Source: Vulcanimicrobiota bacterium
GTDB taxonomy: Bacteria > Vulcanimicrobiota > Vulcanimicrobiia > Vulcanimicrobiales > Vulcanimicrobiaceae
Assembly: GCA_030043675.1 (NCBI GenBank)
Contig: JASHXG010000320.1
Coordinates: 1 to 10,452 of the forward strand
DNA: 10,452 bases
Direction of reading: 5' to 3'
A model generated the notes under the pieces. It had not been told where the DNA came from, ran no database searches, and was given only the letters and a program-made list of their open reading frames with translations. Shown piece by piece: positions 1-5,314 of this stretch (position 1 is its first letter; every line of letters begins with the position of its first letter). The translations under genes were made by a program, and so were the position numbers.

Positions 1-110
1 GGATAGCGCACCAGCAAAGGCGCGCCGTCGCTCGGACAGACGCTTGACAGGGCCCGCGCGGGATAGCGATGGGCTCGATCGCGCGAGCATTCCAAGAAGA
101 TGGATGACAT
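1..110 (-). CDS. Threonine synthase-like protein, N-terminal fragment (cut by the window edge)
   Basis: The frame is open from an ATG at 110-108 to the left edge and gives 37 residues. Visible landmarks are LECS at residues 6-9, a Tyr-Pro at 16-17, Cys25, and PLLVRYP at 31-37. Many bacterial threonine synthases begin with this layout: a short Cys-containing segment, then Gly-x-Pro-Leu-Leu-Val-Arg-Tyr. Threonine synthase is a PLP enzyme that converts O-phosphohomoserine to threonine in the cytoplasm. The PLP lysine and the rest of the fold lie outside the window, so a related PLP enzyme cannot be excluded. The start is well supported: the permease stop and this ATG overlap as TGATG, and GGAAG at 120-116 sits 5 nt upstream. 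This arrangement implies translational coupling to the permease. Confidence 0.72.
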   Translation of the reverse strand, partial: MSSIFLECSRDRAHRYPARALSSVCPSDGAPLLVRY

Positions 111-1411
111 CAGTGCTTCCACAAGAAGTAGATGGGAACCGCGCTCAATACGATCGCGATACCAATTCCGGCGTCGAGCGGATAAGCGGCGATGGTAACA
201 ATAGCGACGCCCCACGATGCCAGCATGTACACGGCGGTCGAGATCGGATGCCCTGGAACGCGGAAGCGTCCGACGTAGGCGTTACCCCACCGCCGGTCGC
301 GCGCCCGCATGACGAATAGCGCGAGGGCGAGCAGGCCATTGAACAGATAGACGGTCGAAACGACGAAGTTCAAAATGTGTTCGTAGCTCGCCGAGATCGC
401 GATGACCATCGCGAAGACGGCTTGCAGCACGATTGCAACGACGGGTACGCGTGTCCTGGGAGCGATCCACGCTACCGCGCGAAAGAAGAGCCCGTCTTGG
501 GCCATGGCATGGTAGAGACGCGGCACCGTGAGCATGCGGTTGCTCATAAATCCAAGCGTCGCGATCGCGATCGCCAGCGAGGCGAGGCGGGCGCCCGCGG
601 GGCCCGCCGCGCTCAACAGAACGGCGGATGCCGGCACGGGCGTGCGGGCTAAGTCGTCAACGCCGAGTACGCGCATGCAGACCGCGTTCACGAGCAGATA
701 AAGTACGGCGACGCCGGCAATGCCTAGCCAGAGCGCTTGCGGGAGGGCGCGCACGGCGTGTTTCGCTTCCGGCGCCATAAAATTCGCTACCGCGGCTCCG
801 TTGTAAGCGAAGAGCACCGGAATCAACGCGACGCTGAAAGCGCCTAACGTCCCCAGCGGCATACCGGAGGCAGTCGCGTGCGCATGACCCGCCGCGGGCG
901 CGAGGAAGCCGGCCGCGATCACGCCGCCGAGCGCCGCAACCTTCAACAACGTCAACCCGTTCTGCACGTTGCCGCCCTCGCGAACGCCCATGCAGTTGAG
1001 CAGCGCCAGCACCGCGAGAGCCGCCACCGCGATCAGGACCGGAGCGATGGCAAGCCCGGTGAGCGAAAGAAAGTAGCCGGCAAAGAGCACGGCCGCTGCG
1101 GCCAGACCTCCCGTAAGGGATGCAAGCATCGCCGTCCAGCCGTATGCGAAGGCGACGACCGGGTGGAACGCATCGCGGAGATAGTCGTAGACGCCGCGCC
1201 CTTCGGGGCGTCGAGCAGCCAGTTCGCCGAGCACGAAGGAGCCGAAGAGCGCCACGACTCCGCCCGCGACCCACGCAGCGAAGATCGGTCCGGGCAGGTG
1301 GATCCGCTGGGCCACAACCGACGGCGTGCGAAAAATTCCCGAGCCGATCACGCTCCCCATCACGATGAGCGCTAAATCGTACACTCCGAGACGCCGCGCG
1401 AGCGTCGTCAA
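110..1411 (-). CDS. APC-superfamily amino-acid permease (LAT/SteT-like)
   Basis: This 433-residue protein is an integral inner-membrane transporter for amino acids. The first helix carries the family signature GSGIF at residues 23-27, preceded by VMGSVI. About twelve hydrophobic segments follow. Around residues 201-217 the pattern FAYNGAAVANFMAPEAK matches the TM6 region of the L-amino-acid transporter/SteT branch, and the protein ends in the common IYFLWK-type tail. Family members work as amino-acid exchangers or proton symporters; the substrate cannot be read from sequence, though the next gene suggests threonine or a related amino acid (inference). The start is a TTG at 1411, chosen because residues 7-18 (RLGVYDLALIVM) match where homologues begin. 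No Shine-Dalgarno is visible, but the stop of the upstream phosphatase gene is only 4 nt away, so re-initiation is likely. The 3' end overlaps the next start by 1 nt. Confidence 0.93.
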   Translation of the reverse strand: MTTLARRLGVYDLALIVMGSVIGSGIFRTPSVVAQRIHLPGPIFAAWVAGGVVALFGSFVLGELAARRPEGRGVYDYLRDAFHPVVAFAYGWTAMLASLTGGLAAAAVLFAGYFLSLTGLAIAPVLIAVAALAVLALLNCMGVREGGNVQNGLTLLKVAALGGVIAAGFLAPAAGHAHATASGMPLGTLGAFSVALIPVLFAYNGAAVANFMAPEAKHAVRALPQALWLGIAGVAVLYLLVNAVCMRVLGVDDLARTPVPASAVLLSAAGPAGARLASLAIAIATLGFMSNRMLTVPRLYHAMAQDGLFFRAVAWIAPRTRVPVVAIVLQAVFAMVIAISASYEHILNFVVSTVYLFNGLLALALFVMRARDRRWGNAYVGRFRVPGHPISTAVYMLASWGVAIVTIAAYPLDAGIGIAIVLSAVPIYFLWKH

Positions 1412-1415
1412 TCGA

Positions 1416-3461
1416 TCATCGCGTACCGAGCACGGCGCGAGCGTGTGATCCGCCGTCGAAGCGCTCGGTCACATTGAAATCCTCAGCCATAGACCAAACA
1501 ATGTAGAGTCCGCGTCCTCGTTCGCTGAGCAAATCCGTCGGCAGCCTCGGGACGAGCGTGAAGCCCGGGCCGCGGTCGAGCACGTGAAGAACCGGCGCCG
1601 CCTCGCTCCAGTCGAACATGATCTCGATCGGTCCGGGAGCAAAGCGCACGACGTTGCCGAGCAGCTCGCCGAAAACCAGCTCGGCCGCGTCCAGACGTCC
1701 GTCGCTGACGCCGCCGTCGCGCAGGGCGCTGACGAACGAATGGCGGGCGCTGTGTGCGGCGGTCGCATCGTTCGTATCAAAGGCCCAGCGGCGAGTCCGA
1801 GCGCTGGCGACGGTATCGACGCTTCCTTCGATCGGCGCGTCGAGCCGGAGCGTGAGGATAACGACGTCGTCGTTGTTTCCGGCTTCGAGCACGGCGTGGT
1901 AGAGGGCGTCCGCGGGATTCGGACTGTCGGCGATCTTGGCTGAGGCAACGGCTGCGCGCAGCCGCTCTTGACCGCCGACGATGTCGCGCTCGGCTTCGAT
2001 CAGGCCGTCGCTGTAGAAGACGACCAATGCCGACTTGGGGAGTACGACGCTCGCTGCGGTTTCGCCGCGAACGCGCAGACCGAGCGGTAAGCCTCCCGTG
2101 GCAAGCGAAGTCACTCCGCCGCCGATATCCCGCACGAGCGGTGGAGGATGTCCCGCCGAAGCGTACGTCAACGTGCGCGCAACCGGATCGAAGATACCCA
2201 CGAATGCAGTTACGAAGATGTCGGGGTGTTCGGTCTTCAACGTGCGATCGGCCGCGTCCAGCATCGCGATCGGATCGGCATAAACCTGCGCGACGCCGCG
2301 TATCACCTGGCGCATCGACGACATGATCACCGTGGCGGCTAGGCCGCTGCCGGCCACGTCTCCGATCGAGACGACGATCCGCCCGTCGCTGAGGCGCAGC
2401 GCGTCGTACCAATCGCCGCCAAGCAGTTCTCGATCGCTGGCCGGGACATAGATACCGGTGAAACGGATGCCTGCGAGCTGCGGAAGCGACATCGGCAATG
2501 CCGCGCGCTGGAACTCTGCGGCGACCTCGCGCTCGCGCTCGTAGAGGCGCGCGTTCTCGATCGAGACGGCGGCTCGTTTCGTCAGCTCTTCGAAGATCGG
2601 GAGATCCTCTGGTTCGTAATGGCGAGGCGTCTGTGCCCAATAGGCCACGAGCGAGCCGATCGTTCGTCCGCGCGTTCGCAGCGGGATAGTCACCGCCGAA
2701 CGGGGTGCGAGCTCGCGGATGACCGGAAGCAGGTCGGAAGCCGCCGTCTTTTTGATCTGTTCGTCGCCGATCTCGCGTACGATGATCGGACGATTCTTTC
2801 GAAGGGCCGCGGCAATCGTCGGCTCTACGCGCTGATCGTGATTGTGTCGGCCCAAGAGCTGCTTGACGAGGCAGAATTTCGCAGGATCGGCGTGAGTAAT
2901 GGCTTCAGTCTTTAGCCGGTCATTCTCGTCGAAAAGATCGATCGCGGCCCAATCGCCGAACTCCGGAACGATCAACCCCAGCAGGCGGTCGAGCGTCGTC
3001 TGCAAATCGAGTGACTCCGCAAGCACTTCTCCGGCCTTGGCGATGAAGGCGAATCGCTGTCCCTGCCGCTTGTAATCGTCGATGTCGGTGCAAAGCCCGA
3101 TCCATCCTTGGCTGCTGCCTCGCGCGTCGTGCAGCGGCGAGACGTGCACCCGGAACCACCGCATTCCCGCGTCGGCTCGCCGCAACCGCAGCTCAACCGC
3201 AAACGGCATCCCGCCACGCATCCCGGCGGTCAGCCTCTCCCGGCTCGCTCGCCGATCGTCGGGGTGAATCGACCGCATCCACGCTTCGGCTACGTCCTCG
3301 GAACGCTCGCGCGAGGAGCGACGCGCGCCCGTGTATTCATACCACTTCTGGCTGAGCCGATCGATCCGTCCGGCAGGCGTCGCTATCCATGCGACTTCGG
3401 GAATTTCGTCAATCGCGGCGTGCTGGAAATCCGTTGACGGCCTCATCTCACTGATGGTCAC
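1416..3461 (-). CDS. PAS-GAF-PP2C (SpoIIE/RsbU-type) serine phosphatase with C-terminal HATPase domain
   Basis: This 681-residue cytoplasmic regulator has no membrane segment or signal peptide. Its domains, in order, are PAS (about 15-130, ending in the PAC-like WIGLCTDIDDYK), GAF (about 135-305), a helical linker, PP2C/SpoIIE phosphatase (about 330-540) and a GHKL ATPase of the RsbW anti-sigma-kinase type (about 560-680). Metal-binding motifs of the phosphatase are present: GGDWYD with Asp350, GDVAGSG with Asp368, YSDG with Asp485 and NNDD at 529-532. The ATPase has an N-box ELLGN (Glu599, Asn603), a G1 box DRGPGF at 629-634 and a GRGLYIV G2 box at 649-655. RsbU-type phosphatases dephosphorylate anti-anti-sigma factors and RsbW-type domains phosphorylate them, so this protein may carry both opposing activities. 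No sigma factor or RsbV homologue lies in the window. The start is a GTG at 3461 with only a weak GAGACAAG upstream; an in-frame ATG five codons later (3446) is possible. It heads the operon. Confidence 0.92.
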   Translation of the reverse strand: MTISEMRPSTDFQHAAIDEIPEVAWIATPAGRIDRLSQKWYEYTGARRSSRERSEDVAEAWMRSIHPDDRRASRERLTAGMRGGMPFAVELRLRRADAGMRWFRVHVSPLHDARGSSQGWIGLCTDIDDYKRQGQRFAFIAKAGEVLAESLDLQTTLDRLLGLIVPEFGDWAAIDLFDENDRLKTEAITHADPAKFCLVKQLLGRHNHDQRVEPTIAAALRKNRPIIVREIGDEQIKKTAASDLLPVIRELAPRSAVTIPLRTRGRTIGSLVAYWAQTPRHYEPEDLPIFEELTKRAAVSIENARLYEREREVAAEFQRAALPMSLPQLAGIRFTGIYVPASDRELLGGDWYDALRLSDGRIVVSIGDVAGSGLAATVIMSSMRQVIRGVAQVYADPIAMLDAADRTLKTEHPDIFVTAFVGIFDPVARTLTYASAGHPPPLVRDIGGGVTSLATGGLPLGLRVRGETAASVVLPKSALVVFYSDGLIEAERDIVGGQERLRAAVASAKIADSPNPADALYHAVLEAGNNDDVVILTLRLDAPIEGSVDTVASARTRRWAFDTNDATAAHSARHSFVSALRDGGVSDGRLDAAELVFGELLGNVVRFAPGPIEIMFDWSEAAPVLHVLDRGPGFTLVPRLPTDLLSERGRGLYIVWSMAEDFNVTERFDGGSHARAVLGTR

Positions 3462-3533
3462 ATTCTTGTCTCGGGCGCGGATACCATCCCGTTAACAGGT
3501 TTTTTGGCGCCCGGGGCGCAGAGAGGCTGCGCG
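3462..3533. promoter_or_regulatory. Divergent intergenic region between the phosphatase operon and the HAD gene
   Basis: These 72 nt must hold the 5' regions of two divergent transcripts. Visible elements are a GTTAAC palindrome at 3491-3496, a T6 tract at about 3500-3505, and a small GC hairpin with arms GCGCC at 3507-3511 and GGCGC at 3515-3519 around a 3-nt loop. The T-run precedes the hairpin on the plus strand, so it is not a conventional terminator in either direction. No convincing -35/-10 pair was found. Calling it regulatory rests on position only. Confidence 0.35.
3521..3526 (+). promoter_or_regulatory. Shine-Dalgarno site of the HAD phosphatase gene
   Basis: GAGAGG lies 7 nt before the ATG at 3534. 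It favours that ATG over an in-frame TTG at 3504, which would add ten residues (Met-Ala-Pro-Gly onward) that the HAD fold does not need. Confidence 0.6.
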
Positions 3534-4277
3534 ATGAAAAATCTTATCGTCTTCGACTTGGACGGCACGCTCGCGAAAAGTAAGATGGCATTGGAAGACC
3601 AGATGGCGGAGTCGCTTGCGCGCCTGCTGGCCGTCATTAAGGTCGCGATAATCTCGGGCGGCGACTTTCCGCAGTTTCAGACGCAGGTGCTCGCGCGTCT
3701 GCCGGCCGGTTCGAATCTGGGGAACCTCTCGATCCTGCCGACGTCCGGAACGAAGTTCTTTGCCTACGACGGCGAATGGCGCAAGCTCTACTCGGACGAC
3801 CTCAGTGCAGCCGAGAAGAAGAAGATCGAAGATTCCCTCCAAGCGGCGGTTGCGCAAGCCGGCTTTACGCCGTCGCAGACGTGGGGCGAGCCAATCGAGG
3901 ATCGCGGCACGCAGATCACGTACTCGGCGCTCGGCCAGCAAGCGCCGCTCGAAGCCAAGGCGACGTGGGACCCCGACTTTGCGAAACGTAAGAGGATCAT
4001 GTCGATCCTCGATACCACGCTGTCGGAGTTTTCGGTTCGTACTGGGGGCACGACGTCCATCGATGTGACGCGCCCCGGCATTGACAAGGGATATGGCATT
4101 CGCAAGCTACGCGACGTACTGGGCATACCGATTGAGCGGATGCTGTTTATCGGCGACGCGCTCTTCCCTGGCGGGAACGACTATGCCGCGCTCCAGGCCG
4201 GCGCCGAAAGCATCGAAGTGCGGGATCCCGATGAGACCAAGCATATCATCGAAGCGATCGTCGCTATTTTACGGTAG
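3534..4277 (+). CDS. HAD-IIB family phosphatase, phosphomannomutase (PMM)-like
   Basis: This 247-residue cytoplasmic enzyme belongs to the haloacid dehalogenase superfamily. Motif I is DLDGT at 8-12, with Asp8 as expected nucleophile and Asp10 as acid/base. Motif II is Ser41 in ISGGD, motif III is Lys185 in GIDKGYGI, and motif IV is GDALFPGGND with Asp208 and Asp216. The GGND ending and the central stretch with EDRGTQITYSALGQ (122-135) and WDPDFAKRK (145-153) resemble eukaryotic-type alpha-phosphomannomutases, which are also about 246 residues long. Those enzymes interconvert mannose 6- and 1-phosphate; related HAD-IIB proteins are sugar-phosphate phosphatases such as sucrose-phosphate phosphatase. 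Which reaction this one performs cannot be decided from sequence. It stands alone on the plus strand, divergent from the phosphatase operon, and converges with the 82-residue gene 24 nt downstream. Confidence 0.87.
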   Translation: MKNLIVFDLDGTLAKSKMALEDQMAESLARLLAVIKVAIISGGDFPQFQTQVLARLPAGSNLGNLSILPTSGTKFFAYDGEWRKLYSDDLSAAEKKKIEDSLQAAVAQAGFTPSQTWGEPIEDRGTQITYSALGQQAPLEAKATWDPDFAKRKRIMSILDTTLSEFSVRTGGTTSIDVTRPGIDKGYGIRKLRDVLGIPIERMLFIGDALFPGGNDYAALQAGAESIEVRDPDETKHIIEAIVAILR

Positions 4278-4286
4278 GCAGAGCTT

Positions 4287-4304
4287 CCTAAGGATTAGGC
4301 TTTA
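4287..4304 (+). terminator. Possible weak terminator hairpin in the convergent gap
   Basis: CCTAA at 4287-4291 and TTAGG at 4295-4299 form a 5-bp stem with a GGA loop, followed by CTTTA on the plus strand. It lies 10 nt after the HAD stop and just before the convergent gene's stop. The stem is short and AT-rich and the T-run is poor, so termination here is only a suggestion. Confidence 0.25.
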
Positions 4305-4550
4305 GGGGCTGCAGCCAGTCTTGCGCCAGCGATCGAAGCGAGCGCACATTTCGTCGGACCAGGCCGCTTCGCCCGAGCCGCGGGGCGGCATGACGCCCTG
4401 ACTCACCGTCGAGTAGATGGCATCAGCGTGTGCCTCGACGTCGGCTCTATTTGAAAGGTCGATGTCGAAGGGCTTCATGTGCTCGATGTCCATATCGGTA
4501 AACATCGGGCGAATGTCCTTGGCGAAGCTGGGCGCGCTTTCATCGCTCAT
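4302..4550 (-). CDS. Small cytochrome c-like protein lacking a heme-binding motif
   Basis: This 82-residue hydrophilic protein has no signal peptide. Its pattern resembles a small class-I cytochrome c domain: an opening PSFAKDIRPMF (7-17), a central helix DVEAHADAIYSTVSQG (37-52), a MPP at 54-56 (in cytochromes the Met ligand loop), then a Trp (64) and a final amphipathic helix ending WRKTGCSP. Where a cytochrome has CxxCH, this protein has MDIEHMKPF (20-28). The only cysteines, Cys69 and Cys80, are not in a CxxC arrangement, so covalent heme binding is not expected. I recall similar heme-less domains near ferritin-like proteins, but cannot name a family. The start is firm: GGAGG at 4562-4558 stands 7 nt before the ATG. 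It follows the ferritin-like gene by 33 nt on the same strand, so the two are probably cotranscribed. Its function is unknown. Confidence 0.75.
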   Translation of the reverse strand: MSDESAPSFAKDIRPMFTDMDIEHMKPFDIDLSNRADVEAHADAIYSTVSQGVMPPRGSGEAAWSDEMCARFDRWRKTGCSP

Positions 4551-4557
4551 AGCGTGG

Positions 4558-4562
4558 CCTCC
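4558..4562 (-). promoter_or_regulatory. Shine-Dalgarno site of the 82-residue gene
   Basis: A perfect GGAGG on the minus strand lies 7 nt upstream of the ATG at 4550. This strong, independent site argues that the small gene is really translated. Confidence 0.7.
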
Positions 4563-4583
4563 AATCGCGGCGCAATTCAGTTC

Positions 4584-5174
4584 CTACGGTTTGAACGGCT
4601 TGCTGACCGAGTCGCCGGAGAACTGCTCGACGGTCTTTCCGGTCTTTGGATCTACGGTGTAGAGCAGATCGGCGATCTCGTCGGCGTGGTCCTCTTCGTC
4701 CTTGAGAATCTCCTCGAACATCCGCCGGCTGACCGGATCCGCTTTGCCGAAGAACTTGACGATGTCGCTGTAGATCTTGATGACGACGCGCTCGGCAAGC
4801 AGATCCTCGCGCAATAGGTCCGCTAACGTGTGACCACTTTCAAACGATGAGAAGGCTCGTTTGCTGATCCCGTTCGGGTCCAAGTTCGGAACGCCGCCAA
4901 GTTGTTTGATGCGATCGGCGATCATCTCCAAGTGCTTCTCCTCGTCGAGCCAGTGCTCTTTGAAGAGATCTTGCAGCTGCTCCTGATGGATCGAGGTCGT
5001 CATGTAGTAGTGCTGCTTGTAGCGGAGGACGCAGATGATCTCCGAAGCCAAGGCCGCGTTGAGCACTTCATAGACCTTCTCGAGAGACAATGAATAATAT
5101 GGCGTGACGGGCCCGTTCTCCATCGACTCTCGGACCTTGGCTTCGATCTCCTTAACGTCGGACAGAATTGACAT
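4584..5174 (-). CDS. Ferritin-like (bacterioferritin-type) di-iron protein
   Basis: This 196-residue protein is expected to be a soluble four-helix bundle. The di-iron ligand pattern of bacterioferritin/ferritin is present: Glu45 (ASEI), Glu78 and His81 (DEEKH), Glu128 (LLAER), and Glu160 and His163 (DEEDH). Such proteins oxidise Fe(II) and store or handle iron, or protect against peroxide. The residue before the KH pair, where bacterioferritin has its heme-ligating Met52, is Glu79, so heme binding of the classical kind is not expected. There is also an N-terminal extension of about 25 residues and a C-terminal tail after residue 172 that exceed the usual bacterioferritin length (about 158). 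The start is taken as ATG 5174 because GAGGGG ends 4 nt before it. A GTG at 5186 would add four residues and lacks as good a site. It is followed by the 82-residue gene. Confidence 0.88.
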   Translation of the reverse strand: MSILSDVKEIEAKVRESMENGPVTPYYSLSLEKVYEVLNAALASEIICVLRYKQHYYMTTSIHQEQLQDLFKEHWLDEEKHLEMIADRIKQLGGVPNLDPNGISKRAFSSFESGHTLADLLREDLLAERVVIKIYSDIVKFFGKADPVSRRMFEEILKDEEDHADEIADLLYTVDPKTGKTVEQFSGDSVSKPFKP

Positions 5175-5178
5175 GCAG

Positions 5179-5184
5179 CCCCTC
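5179..5184 (-). promoter_or_regulatory. Shine-Dalgarno site of the ferritin-like gene
   Basis: GAGGGG on the minus strand lies 4 nt before ATG 5174. It decides this start over the in-frame GTG at 5186, which would overlap the site. Confidence 0.55.
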
Positions 5185-5288
5185 ACTCTCGACTTCTTAC
5201 GGCAACGTATTCCACGCGTCGCGCGGCGTGGGCCCCTTGGCTGGCGCTCACTTTTTACCTAGGGAAGGAAACCCCTCCAAAGACCGCT

Positions 5289-5305
5289 CGCCGTCGGAAA
5301 CGGCG
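5289..5305 (-). terminator. Possible terminator hairpin after the kelch lipoprotein gene
   Basis: The arms CGCCGT and ACGGCG form a perfect 6-bp GC-rich stem with a 5-nt loop, beginning 10 nt after the TAG stop at 5317-5315. On the minus strand it is followed by AGCGGTCTTTGG, which is not a proper T-run. The stem and position are suggestive, but intrinsic termination is uncertain. The remainder of the 5175-5314 gap, which should also contain the ferritin gene promoter, shows no promoter I would defend. Confidence 0.3.
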
Positions 5306-5314
5306 CGCCGAGGC

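Noticed and set aside
657..1274. 205-codon minus-strand frame within the permease gene
   Set aside because: Extremely Arg/Gly-rich alternative frame with no hydrophobic segments or motif; the permease frame explains the region.
1777..2640. 287-codon minus-strand frame within the phosphatase gene
   Set aside because: Arg-rich frame-shifted shadow. The other frame on the same strand holds all SpoIIE and GAF motifs without interruption.
3507..3519. GC hairpin upstream of the HAD gene as an intrinsic terminator or riboswitch
   Set aside because: The stem is only 5 bp and the T-tract lies on the wrong side for the plus strand, while the minus strand would read A's after it. No larger fold is visible.
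3492..3941. 149-codon minus-strand frame opposite the HAD gene
   Set aside because: No homology is recognisable and it is antisense to a gene with all four HAD motifs and its own Shine-Dalgarno.
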